Part shown: positions 1-6,711 of the stretch, piece after piece
How the letters are laid out: each line of letters begins with the position of its first letter
How positions within the stretch are numbered: position 1 is the first letter of the stretch
Assembly (NCBI GenBank): GCA_024408745.1
Contig: JAKSUS010000029.1
Span: 1 to 10,336, forward strand
From: Candidatus Gastranaerophilales bacterium
GTDB taxonomy: Bacteria; Cyanobacteriota; Vampirovibrionia; Gastranaerophilales; JAILCC01
Reading direction: 5' to 3'
DNA length: 10,336 bases
Notes under the pieces: model-generated
Database searches by the model: none
What the model was told of the DNA's origin: nothing
The model's input: only the letters and a program-made list of their open reading frames with translations
Made by a program: the position numbers and the translations under genes

Positions 1-1067
1 AACAAACTCTTGAAACAGTTATTGCTGATGAAAATGTTGATATGATTATGGTTATCTATTTACCGTTCTTAGGGTTGAAAGATATTGATGTTGCAAAAGC
101 AGTTATGGAAATCAAAGCAAAATATCCTCAAAAACCTGTTATCGGTGTATTTATGACTAAAAACGAATTCTTCTCAAAACTTTCTGATATGGAAGTTAAT
201 ATGCCGTTCTTTATGTATGCTGAAGAAGCTGCAGACGGATTTAACAGATTAAATCAACAAAGACTTTGGATGGAACAACCTGAAGGTAAAATCCCTTGCT
301 ACGATGTTGACAGAGAAAAAGTTAAACAAATAATCAAAAAATCATTGGCAGAAGGTCGTGATCAATTAACTACATTAGAAAGTATTGATGTTCTTCAAGC
401 ATATGGTATCAGAGCTTGCAAATACGGTTTAGCTACAAATGAAGAAGAAGTTGCTGAATTAGGTAACTCTATCGGATATCCTGTTGTTATGAAAATGACT
501 TCAAAAACAACTTCTCACAAAACTGATGTTGGCGGTGTAAGAATTAACATCCAATCAGAAGAACAATTAAGAGCCGAATACAAAGACTTAATTGCAAAAC
601 TTACTGAAAAAGGACTTTTAGAAGGTCTTGAAGGTGTTATCATTCAAGAAATGGTTAAAGGTAACAGAGAAATGGTTTGCGGTATCGCAACTGATCCTCA
701 ATACGGTCCGATGATGATGTTCGGTCTTGGCGGTGTATTCGTAGAAGCTCTTAAAGACGTAACATTCAGAATTGCTCCTTTAACTGATCTTGACGCAAAA
801 GCAATGGTTAAATCAGTTAAAGCATACAAATTGTTACAAGGTGCAAGAGGAACAACTCCTGCTCAAATGGAACAAATTGAAGAAACTTTACTTCGCTTAT
901 CACAACTTGTTAATGACTTCAAATTCATTGATGAATTGGATATTAACCCACTTCTTATCTCTGAAAAAACAGGTGAAGGCATTGCAGTTGACGGTCGTAT
1001 CAAAGTAAGAATGGAAGAAGCAAAGAAAGCTCTTGAATGTGCTTGCGCAGGTTGTACTTGCTGCTAA
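1..1067 (+). CDS. ADP-forming acyl-CoA (acetyl-CoA) synthetase, C-terminal part; 5' end outside the window
   Basis: The reading frame is open to the left edge (first full codon at 3), so the ATG at 42 is an internal Met and the N-terminal CoA-binding domain lies outside. What remains is the end of a succinyl-CoA-ligase-like domain, a linker, and an ATP-grasp domain (the beta part) from about residue 100 of the ATG-42 numbering. Visible family motifs are SHKTDVGGV (its His matches the second phospho-histidine site known in ADP-forming acetyl-CoA synthetases), FGLGGVFVE, DVTFRIAPL and ELDINPLL. The family interconverts acyl-CoA + ADP + Pi and acid + ATP + CoA, giving substrate-level phosphorylation in fermenters. 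The alpha and beta parts appear fused in one chain. The last nine residues, CACAGCTCC, are an unusual cysteine-rich tail. A terminator follows 20 bases after the stop. Family assignment is firm; the acyl substrate is not known. Confidence 0.93.
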   Translation, partial: QTLETVIADENVDMIMVIYLPFLGLKDIDVAKAVMEIKAKYPQKPVIGVFMTKNEFFSKLSDMEVNMPFFMYAEEAADGFNRLNQQRLWMEQPEGKIPCYDVDREKVKQIIKKSLAEGRDQLTTLESIDVLQAYGIRACKYGLATNEEEVAELGNSIGYPVVMKMTSKTTSHKTDVGGVRINIQSEEQLRAEYKDLIAKLTEKGLLEGLEGVIIQEMVKGNREMVCGIATDPQYGPMMMFGLGGVFVEALKDVTFRIAPLTDLDAKAMVKSVKAYKLLQGARGTTPAQMEQIEETLLRLSQLVNDFKFIDELDINPLLISEKTGEGIAVDGRIKVRMEEAKKALECACAGCTCC

Positions 1068-1087
1068 GACCAAAACTAAATTAAAAC

Positions 1088-1125
1088 AAAAACGACTAAA
1101 CTCAAAATAAGTTTAGTCGTTTTTT
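1088..1125 (+). terminator. Intrinsic terminator, probably bidirectional
   Basis: Arms 1088-1102 and 1110-1124 form a perfect 15-bp stem (core AACGACTAAAC / GTTTAGTCGTT) with a 7-base loop, followed by a T tract ending at 1125. It lies 20 bases after the acyl-CoA synthetase stop. On the minus strand the left-hand A run becomes a T tract, so the same hairpin can also stop transcription arriving from the glycosyltransferase gene that ends at 1143. Confidence 0.92.
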
Positions 1126-1142
1126 ATGAATTAAAATTTATA

Positions 1143-2222
1143 CTAATTTTCTGTGTTGTTTTTTCTTTTCTTTAAATTGATTTTAATTCCTAAAATAGTC
1201 ATAATTTTGTTACCATTACTGTTTTTTATTGAAAATACAGTTTCGCAAAAAGAAAGTTTATTTAATGTTCTTCTATATAATTTCATTGGATTTTTAACAA
1301 TTAATTTTATATTATCAAGTTGTTCCTGAGAAAAATATTCACTTGAAAACTCTCCATTTTTATATGGGACTTTAAATTGTTCTGAGCATAATTTTAAGAA
1401 TTTGGCTTTAAATTTATCATCTATACGATAATAATGTGCATAATAATCCCAATATTCATGTAATCTTCGTTGATTGTTAGCAAATGCTTTTAGTTCAGAA
1501 TTATTTTCAAATAATTTATTTACTTCTTCATATTCAGGGAAAATAATATAAGCCTTATTTTTTGACTTAACCGATGAATTATCATTATCTTTTCTGTAAT
1601 GAATATAAGCATCAGGAACAATTACAAAATTCTCAGCCAATCCAAATATTTTATAAGTAAAAGATAAATCCTGATAACTTGCACCCGGGGTTTCCAAAAA
1701 TTTAATATTATTTTTTTCTATAAATTCTCTTTTATATATTGCACTCCATATAGAACCCTGAACCATAAAAATTTCAGGTGCGGTTTTAAAACTAAGAAGA
1801 TTATTACATTCAAATCGCGAAGTAAAATCTTGTTTAGTTGAATTATTATCAGCAGTATAATAATTATACCAATCTGATTTAACTACATCAGCATTAAATT
1901 GTTTCGCAGTATTATAAAGATTTTCAAACATATTAAGTTCTGCAAAATCATCTGATTCAACAATTCCTATGTATTCACCTGTTGCTTTTGAAAAGCCTGT
2001 ATTCATTGAGTTTCCGTAACCGGTATTTTTTTTATGAATAACTTTAACTCTTGTATCATTAGCAGCATAATTATCTAAAATTTCACCTGATGAATCAGTA
2101 CTGCCATCATCAACGCAAATAATTTCAATGTCTTGTAATGTTTGGTTGATTATACTATCTATACATTCTTTTAAATACTTTTCAACATTATAAACCGGAA
2201 CTACTATACTAATTTTAGGCAT
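1143..2222 (-). CDS. Family 2 glycosyltransferase (GT-A fold), surface polysaccharide type
   Basis: A 359-residue protein. The N-terminus, PKISIVVPVYNVEKYL, is the classic GT2 start, followed by the nucleotide-binding CVDDGSTDSSG (about 37-46) and ESDD (about 89-92) in the place of the metal-binding DxD. No membrane segment is seen, so it probably acts at the cytoplasmic face with nucleotide-sugar donors. The C-terminus has an SIKNSNGNKIMTILGIKI-like segment, a tail common in LOS and capsule glycosyltransferases of host-associated bacteria. The ATG at 2222 has a strong Shine-Dalgarno (AGAGGAAG, about 6 bases upstream). It is the last gene of a leftward cluster with a cytidylyltransferase and an aminotransferase, but a 68-base gap carries its own likely promoter. 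Sugar specificity cannot be read from the sequence. Confidence 0.93.
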   Translation of the reverse strand: MPKISIVVPVYNVEKYLKECIDSIINQTLQDIEIICVDDGSTDSSGEILDNYAANDTRVKVIHKKNTGYGNSMNTGFSKATGEYIGIVESDDFAELNMFENLYNTAKQFNADVVKSDWYNYYTADNNSTKQDFTSRFECNNLLSFKTAPEIFMVQGSIWSAIYKREFIEKNNIKFLETPGASYQDLSFTYKIFGLAENFVIVPDAYIHYRKDNDNSSVKSKNKAYIIFPEYEEVNKLFENNSELKAFANNQRRLHEYWDYYAHYYRIDDKFKAKFLKLCSEQFKVPYKNGEFSSEYFSQEQLDNIKLIVKNPMKLYRRTLNKLSFCETVFSIKNSNGNKIMTILGIKINLKKRKNNTEN

Positions 2223-2262
2223 TAATTCTTCCTCTATTTGTTAATTAATATGTAATGTACAT

Positions 2263-2291
2263 ATTGTAACACAAATTAAATATTAATTATT
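2263..2291 (-). promoter_or_regulatory. Putative extended -10 promoter of the GT2 gene
   Basis: On the minus strand TGTTACAAT gives a TGn-extended -10 box (TACAAT at 2268-2263). The -35 position about 17 bases upstream is only AT-rich (AATAAT), which is tolerated with an extended -10. The expected start near 2256 leaves a leader of about 34 bases with the Shine-Dalgarno before the ATG at 2222. Confidence 0.4.
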
Positions 2292-2755
2292 TAATTATTT
2301 CTGACTTGCGCATCAACAGGTAAATGACTATTAGCTTTTTCTTGCAATTTGTTGTAATTATCATAAATTCTTTGTTTTAATTCAGACGAACTTACGCCTT
2401 TACCATAAGGGAAATATACAACCTGAACGCCTAATTCTTTTAAATAATCATATTTGCCAACCCAATCATCACCAACTACAAAAACATCAAAATTTAATTT
2501 TTTGACCTTATCTGTATGATCTAAAGAGTGTTGAGGAATAACAATATCAGGACCTTTAATCGCTTTCATCAATGCTATTCGTTCTTCAAAAGGAATAATC
2601 GGCTCTGATTTATAACTTGCAACAAGTTCATCTGTATTTACGCCGACAATTAAAATATCACCTAATGCGCGCGCATATTCAATCATTTTCAAATGATTAA
2701 TATGCAACATATCAAATGTTCCTGCTGTATAAACAACTGTTTTATTTCCTATCAT
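2291..2755 (-). CDS. TagD-like cytidylyltransferase (nucleotidyltransferase superfamily) with variant HINH motif
   Basis: A 154-residue protein, close to the usual 130-150 of glycerol-3-phosphate cytidylyltransferases. The N-terminus, VVYTAGTFDMLHINHLKMIEYARALGD, matches the superfamily's GxFDxxHxGH region, but reads H18-I-N-H21 where HxGH is usual. VGVNTDEL follows. The C-terminal KGVSSSELKQRI corresponds to the RTxGIST-type motif, here lacking the usual Arg-Thr. The family transfers CMP (sometimes AMP) from the NTP to a small phosphorylated alcohol or sugar, giving an activated head group for polymer decoration. The ATG at 2755 has AAAGGAG 7 bases upstream and overlaps the end of the aminotransferase frame by 14 bases, implying translational coupling. 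Substrate unknown: glycerol phosphate, an aminoalcohol phosphate or a phosphonate are all possible. Activity is likely despite the changes, since the rest of the fold is intact. Confidence 0.88.
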   Translation of the reverse strand: MIGNKTVVYTAGTFDMLHINHLKMIEYARALGDILIVGVNTDELVASYKSEPIIPFEERIALMKAIKGPDIVIPQHSLDHTDKVKKLNFDVFVVGDDWVGKYDYLKELGVQVVYFPYGKGVSSSELKQRIYDNYNKLQEKANSHLPVDAQVRNN

Positions 2756-3850
2756 AACTTAACTCCTTTGATTTTACTTCATTTATGGAAAGCTTTAATT
2801 TATCAATTAATTCATCAATATCTTCAATAGTTGTATTTCCTATATGGCTTACTCTTAATAAGTTTTTGGCTAAATCACCGCCACAAGGATTAACAAAAAT
2901 TCTGTATTTATTTTTTAAAACCTGTATAACTTCATAAGCATCAACATCATCAAAATACAATGGAGTAAGCGCATTTGATAATGGATAATCGACAACAGTC
3001 CAATATTATTTTCTTTTGCTTTCCGTCTGAAATAATCGCATTTCGCTTTTACTGCTTTTAACCTTGCATCTTTTCCGCCTTCTTTGTCAATTAAATTGAG
3101 CATATCTTCTAATTCATACATCACTAATACGGGTGGAGTATAAGGAGTTTGTCCTCTTGGTATGTTTTTAAGATAATCTTTAAAATCAAAATATTTTGTT
3201 TGTAGAAGAGGCATATTTTCTATTTTTTCTAACATTCTTTTGCTAAATGAAACAAACGACATTCCGGGGGATAAACATAAACCCTTTTGAGAACTGATAA
3301 TTGTTAAATCAATTTCGAATTTTTCCATATCATAATCGTCTGCTAAAAATGTAGAGATAGCATCAACGACAAACATCATATTATTTTTTTTACAAAAGTC
3401 TGAAAGCATTTTTACATCATATAGTTGACCTGTTTGAGTTTCGTGCAAATTTACAAACAACATTGTGTAATTTTGATTTTCAAAAGGTTTTAAATGTTCA
3501 TAAGTTAATGTTTCATTCCAATTCAAATTAACGGAATTATAATTTTTGTTATGATAATTCAAAAGTTCGCAAAATCTTTTACCGAAAGCACCGCCATTAA
3601 TAACCAAAACTTTATCATTCTCGCTGACACAATTTTCAACAGTTGCTTCCATTGCCGCAGTTCCGCTTGCCGCTAAATATATTAAAGAATTTGGTTTGCT
3701 ATTTCCAAGCAATTTTGATAATCTGCTAAGCGAATTTTTAACAATTTCAGAAAATTCATCAGTTCTAAAATGCACAAAACCGTTTAATCGCACTTCCTTA
3801 GTGCTTTGATACATTTCAACAGGTCCTATCGTAAAAAGTTTATTATTCAT
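2742..3850 (-). pseudogene. Class-V PLP aminotransferase, PhnW/serine-glyoxylate aminotransferase-like, interrupted by a frameshift
   Basis: Two frames make one protein. The first, from the ATG at 3850, carries TIGPVEM (residues 8-13), the PLP-phosphate region AASGTAAMEA (about 60-69), HETQTG (136-141), the PLP-ring Asp in VVDAIST (D163) and the Schiff-base Lys in SSQKGLCLSPG (K189). It then turns into an unrelated tail. The -1 frame takes over near 3002 with WTVVDYPLSNALTPLYF and ends with the substrate-carboxylate Arg in LLRVSHIGN. Restoring one T (minus strand) at about 3002-3003 gives roughly 369 residues, the normal family length. The enzyme would transaminate 2-aminoethylphosphonate or a similar small amine with pyruvate or glyoxylate. 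No Shine-Dalgarno is visible, but TAA lies one codon before GCA-ATG, so no longer start exists. As written the product lacks its C-terminal domain. Real mutation, strain variation and assembly error are all possible. Confidence 0.85.
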
Positions 3851-3858
3851 TGCTTAAG

Positions 3859-3898
3859 AAATATCAGTAAATATCAATATGCATAAAATAGCATAAAA
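3859..3898. repeat. Two pairs of 8-bp direct repeats, all with a 10-bp period
   Basis: AAATATCA occurs at 3859-3866 and 3869-3876, and GCATAAAA at 3881-3888 and 3891-3898 (plus-strand reading). Each pair repeats at exactly 10 bases, about one helical turn. The block covers the proposed -10 box and the untranslated leader of the aminotransferase gene, so it could be an operator for a protein bound to one face of the helix. This role is inference. Confidence 0.5.
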
Positions 3899-3913
3899 AT
3901 CAGTTACTTGCAA
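3885..3913 (-). promoter_or_regulatory. Putative sigma-70-type promoter of the aminotransferase cluster
   Basis: On the minus strand TTGCAA (3913-3908) and TATTTT (3890-3885) are separated by exactly 17 bases, and TGC directly before TATTTT makes it an extended -10. Transcription would begin near 3878, about 28 bases before the ATG at 3850. It lies downstream of the murQ stop (3932), so the aminotransferase cluster can be expressed independently of murQ. Confidence 0.5.
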
Positions 3914-3931
3914 TAATTTAAGCACAATAAA

Positions 3932-4816
3932 TTATATAATTTTTCTTAAAATTCCGTTGTTATCTTTTAACAGTTTTCGTGCTGTTTCAATATCGATATT
4001 CTTTAAAATTGAAACTATTGAAGTTTTAACTTCATAATTTGTTTTTTGTAAAATTTCTTTTGCCCTATTTTCATCAACATTAGCAATTTCAGAAACAAAA
4101 CGCACTGCTCTGTCTTTTAGTTTAACATTTGTAGGTTGAACATCAACCATAAAATTCTTATAAGTTTTACCAATTTTTACCATTGTTCCGGTTGAAAGCA
4201 TATTTAAAACAAGTTTTTGTGCCGTGCCTGCTTTTAACCTGCTTGAACCTGTTATTGCTTCCTGACCTACAATGGGACAAATTGTAATATCCGCTATCTC
4301 TTTAATTTTTGCCTGCGGATTGCAGGTTATCGCAACTGTTGAAATATTTTTTGCTTTTGCTTCTTCCAAAACGGAAATGAGCCATTTAGGATTACCACTT
4401 GCCGAAATTCCCACAACAACATCATTTTTTTCAACTTTGGCATTTTGAAAATCAATTTTGCCTTGTTCGTAATTGTCTTCTGCGCCTTCAATTGCATTTC
4501 TTAAAGCAATATCACCACCTGCAATATAACCTCTTACGATATCCTGCGAAACACCAAAAGTGGGAGGACATTCGGAAGCATCAAGAACACCTAATCTTCC
4601 GCTTGTTCCTGCACCAAAATACAACAAATGCCCGTCTGATAATATTTTAGAAGAGATTAAATCTATTGCTTTTGCTATATTTTCTTTTTCAAGTTCAATA
4701 GCAGCAGCAACTTTTTTATCTTCATTATTAATCATTTCAACCATTTCTAAAGTTGAAGAAATATCAATATTAACCGTATCAGGATTAGATTGTTCAGTTA
4801 AAATTACTTTATTCAA
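3932..4816 (-). CDS. murQ: N-acetylmuramic acid 6-phosphate etherase MurQ
   Basis: Cytoplasmic lyase that removes D-lactate from MurNAc-6-phosphate to give GlcNAc-6-phosphate, used in cell-wall sugar recycling or use of external MurNAc. The whole family pattern is present: LTEQSNPDTVNID, the SIS-domain sugar-phosphate loop FGAGTSGRLGVLDASECPPTFG, the second acidic site AIEGAED, VVGISASGNP, TGSSRLKAGTAQK and MVDVQPTN. The Glu of SECPP and of GAED correspond to the essential Glu83 and Glu114 of E. coli MurQ. I prefer the TTG at 4816 (294 residues): it has AGGGG 8 bases upstream and its N-terminus matches the family better. An in-frame ATG at 4834 (300 residues) has no Shine-Dalgarno and would overlap the upstream gene. 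With TTG the gap to the membrane glycosyltransferase stop is 11 bases, so the two are probably co-transcribed. No anmK, nagZ, PTS or murR gene is nearby. Confidence 0.95.
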   Translation of the reverse strand: MNKVILTEQSNPDTVNIDISSTLEMVEMINNEDKKVAAAIELEKENIAKAIDLISSKILSDGHLLYFGAGTSGRLGVLDASECPPTFGVSQDIVRGYIAGGDIALRNAIEGAEDNYEQGKIDFQNAKVEKNDVVVGISASGNPKWLISVLEEAKAKNISTVAITCNPQAKIKEIADITICPIVGQEAITGSSRLKAGTAQKLVLNMLSTGTMVKIGKTYKNFMVDVQPTNVKLKDRAVRFVSEIANVDENRAKEILQKTNYEVKTSIVSILKNIDIETARKLLKDNNGILRKII

Positions 4817-4827
4817 AATAACAACCC

Positions 4828-6156
4828 CTAACATTTAGTTTCAACGGGAATATTTTCTTTATGGCTTTCCTGTGCCAAACCATGAGAAGTTTTTCCCCAT
4901 TTCATATCACGTTTGCCAAAAAGCACTTTAAATACGATAAGAGTAACTAACGGTGTCCATAAAAACATCATATACAAACTTGTTTCTATTGACTGTTTAA
5001 TTGCCTGAAACAATGATACTTTATCATATTTTCTGAGTGAAAAAACAATTCCCAAAAACATAAATATACCGATTCCAAGAGCAACCGATAATGTTGAAAT
5101 GAGTTGATTATCATCACTTTTTATAAAATAGAAACTTTGCAAACATAATTGGAATAATAATATAACCGGAACTATAAATTCAAGCAAAAAAGCAATCATA
5201 TCAAAGCCGACACGCAAACTTATAATATCTGATGTTACAATTTCAAAGAAATAGTCCAAATATCTTCTTAAACTGCCTTCAACCCAACGACGACGTTGCT
5301 TTAAAAGAGGTATAAAACTAATAATTGCTTCTTCATAAACTTCAGCCTGCGGACAAAATCTTACACCCCATGCATTAAGATGTAATTTTGTTGAAAGGTC
5401 TAAATCATCGGTAATTGTATTATTTGTCCAACCGCCGACTTCATCTAAAGCCGATCTCTTAACAAGAAAACCGTTCCCCCTGAGTTCAACTGCTCCGTTA
5501 ATACTGTCTCTGCTTAATTGAAAATGTGAGTCCAAAGTATATTCGTTGTTTTGGCATCTTGTTAATAAATTCACATCTTTATTATTTATGATTTTTCTTG
5601 CCTGAACCGCACCAACATCTTCCGGCGCAAGATAAGGCAATAAGGTTTTCAAAAAGTCATTGTGAACTTTTGCATCTGCATCAAAAACACAAATAACTTC
5701 TTTATCGGAAAGTTTCAACGCATCATTTAAAACTGCTGATTTTCCGGGAAAAGCATCTTTATCTCTTATTAAAACTTTTAATTTACCGTCATATTTTTCT
5801 TCTAAATCCAATAAAACCTGAGCGGTATTATCAGTACTTCTGTCATCAATAACCATAACTTCGAAATCGTTATAATCAAGTGCCATAACATTTTCAATCG
5901 TTTGAGCAATAACGGTTTCTTCATTATGTGCAGGTATCATAATGCACACACTCGGTTCATAATTGTAGTTTAAGCGTTGAGGACGTTTTTTCCTTTTTCT
6001 GCTTTGGTGAGTAAAAGAAAGTTCTAACATGATTGTATAAACAACCATCAAAAATACAACGATAAATAGTTTATCTACAGGTACAACTAAATGGATAAAA
6101 GCTAATAGTAAGCCTATGATTATCATTATTGTCGCTAAAACTATTCTATCTCTCAT
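4828..6156 (-). CDS. Membrane-bound family 2 glycosyltransferase, BcsA/PgaC-like polysaccharide synthase
   Basis: A 442-residue protein with two N-terminal membrane segments (about 5-26 and 29-47), a cytoplasmic GT-A domain (about 68-300) and three C-terminal membrane segments (about 319-344, 352-374, 392-413). The domain has the full processive-synthase set: VIDDRST (D104/D105), DAD at 159-161, RGNGFLV (226-232), the TDD catalytic-base position (249-251) and QRRRW (287-291), a QxxRW motif. Such enzymes polymerise and usually export beta-linked sugars such as poly-GlcNAc, hyaluronan or cellulose. The product here is not determinable, and no PgaB, BcsB or export partner is adjacent. The ATG at 6156 has GAGG 8 bases upstream. 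The gene heads a leftward unit with murQ. The C-terminal KWGKTSHG is common in this family. Single-sugar transfer to a lipid is an alternative. Confidence 0.9.
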   Translation of the reverse strand: MRDRIVLATIMIIIGLLLAFIHLVVPVDKLFIVVFLMVVYTIMLELSFTHQSRKRKKRPQRLNYNYEPSVCIMIPAHNEETVIAQTIENVMALDYNDFEVMVIDDRSTDNTAQVLLDLEEKYDGKLKVLIRDKDAFPGKSAVLNDALKLSDKEVICVFDADAKVHNDFLKTLLPYLAPEDVGAVQARKIINNKDVNLLTRCQNNEYTLDSHFQLSRDSINGAVELRGNGFLVKRSALDEVGGWTNNTITDDLDLSTKLHLNAWGVRFCPQAEVYEEAIISFIPLLKQRRRWVEGSLRRYLDYFFEIVTSDIISLRVGFDMIAFLLEFIVPVILLFQLCLQSFYFIKSDDNQLISTLSVALGIGIFMFLGIVFSLRKYDKVSLFQAIKQSIETSLYMMFLWTPLVTLIVFKVLFGKRDMKWGKTSHGLAQESHKENIPVETKC

Positions 6157-6342
6157 TAATCATACCTCAATTGTTATAACACTATTTTACATCAAGAAAA
6201 TAAATTGTAACCATTTAAAGAAATATTTTTATTAAATTTTTTACAAAAATTTTTATCGGCAATTATTTATAAAAAATATATTTTATTAAAATACCCTAAG
6301 AAAAGTATGTAAGCATGTTAAAAAAGTTGTAAAATTTATTTT
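6157..6342. other. Divergent intergenic region, very AT-rich
   Basis: It separates the leftward membrane glycosyltransferase from the rightward winged-helix gene and must hold both promoters. On the plus strand TAAAAT at 6330-6335 lies only 7 bases before the ATG at 6343, with no convincing -35 and no Shine-Dalgarno. If it is the -10 box, the transcript would be nearly leaderless. On the minus strand TAAAAT near 6193-6188 is a possible -10 for the glycosyltransferase, with TTACAA 15 bases upstream, a short spacing. I see no further open frame, RNA gene or terminator here. Confidence 0.4.
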
Positions 6343-6666
6343 ATGGAAAATGAATGCGCACAATTAAATGATGAAAATTTAAAGTTAATCGGTCTTGAAC
6401 TAATGTTTTGCACACCTGAAAAATGCAATAACGAGAACGGATTGACAGCGATAGAACTTGCCCGAAAATTGAATATCCCAACCGAAACAGTAAAAAAGAA
6501 ATTAAAAATTTTATTTGATAAAAAAATTATAAGAGTAACGGGAATTAATCCAAAATACTGGAAATTTGATGATTTTCAGTTCCAAAAAATGGATGAAAAT
6601 GATGAAGTTTATAAATTACTTTGCAATTTTGAAAATGTTGATTTCAGTCAGTATTTCGAGTATTAA
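6343..6666 (+). CDS. Small winged helix-turn-helix DNA-binding protein
   Basis: A 107-residue protein. Residues about 34-61, LTAIELARKLNIPTETVKKK and onward, read as a helix-turn-helix, followed by DKKIIRVTGINPKYWKF (about 60-75), which fits a recognition helix end and a beta wing as in MarR/ArsR/DprA-type winged helices. The rest is acidic with no recognisable ligand domain. Cys residues at 5, 23, 28 and 94 are scattered and do not form an obvious metal site. There is no Shine-Dalgarno, and the upstream TAAAAT would give an almost leaderless message. A membrane-protein gene with its own promoter follows 45 bases later and may be its target or partner. I cannot name the family closer than winged helix; a regulator is likely but unproven. 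Confidence 0.75.
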   Translation: MENECAQLNDENLKLIGLELMFCTPEKCNNENGLTAIELARKLNIPTETVKKKLKILFDKKIIRVTGINPKYWKFDDFQFQKMDENDEVYKLLCNFENVDFSQYFEY

Positions 6667-6682
6667 AATTTTATGCTATAAT
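6654..6682 (+). promoter_or_regulatory. Extended -10 promoter for the membrane-protein gene
   Basis: TGC-TATAAT at 6674-6682 is a perfect -10 hexamer with the TGn extension. The best -35 at the 17-base spacing is the weak TTTCGA (6654-6659), inside the end of the winged-helix gene. Transcription would start near 6689, about 23 bases before the ATG at 6712. Confidence 0.6.
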
Positions 6683-6694
6683 AATTAAAGCATA
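6672..6694. promoter_or_regulatory. Inverted repeat overlapping the -10 box, possible operator
   Basis: TATGCT (6672-6677) and AGCATA (6689-6694) are perfect inverted 6-bp arms with 11 bases between them, giving centres 17 bases apart, about 1.6 helical turns. They bracket the -10 box and expected start site. There is no T tract after the second arm, so a terminator is unlikely. A dimeric repressor site, perhaps for the adjacent winged-helix protein, is possible. Confidence 0.35.
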
Positions 6695-6711
6695 GATTAG
6701 CGGTTGGTTAT

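Noticed and set aside
790..1008. Open frame of 72 codons on the plus strand
   Set aside because: It lies fully inside the acyl-CoA synthetase in another frame and its translation resembles no protein family.
3929..3942. Perfect 14-bp AT-only palindrome over the murQ stop, considered as a terminator
   Set aside because: It has no loop, no GC pairs and no following T tract, so it would not form a stable terminator; AT-rich palindromes of this size are easily found by chance here.
4399..4838. Two plus-strand open frames of 83 and 92 codons opposite murQ
   Set aside because: They are antisense to well-conserved MurQ motifs, overlap each other, and have no ribosome site of note.
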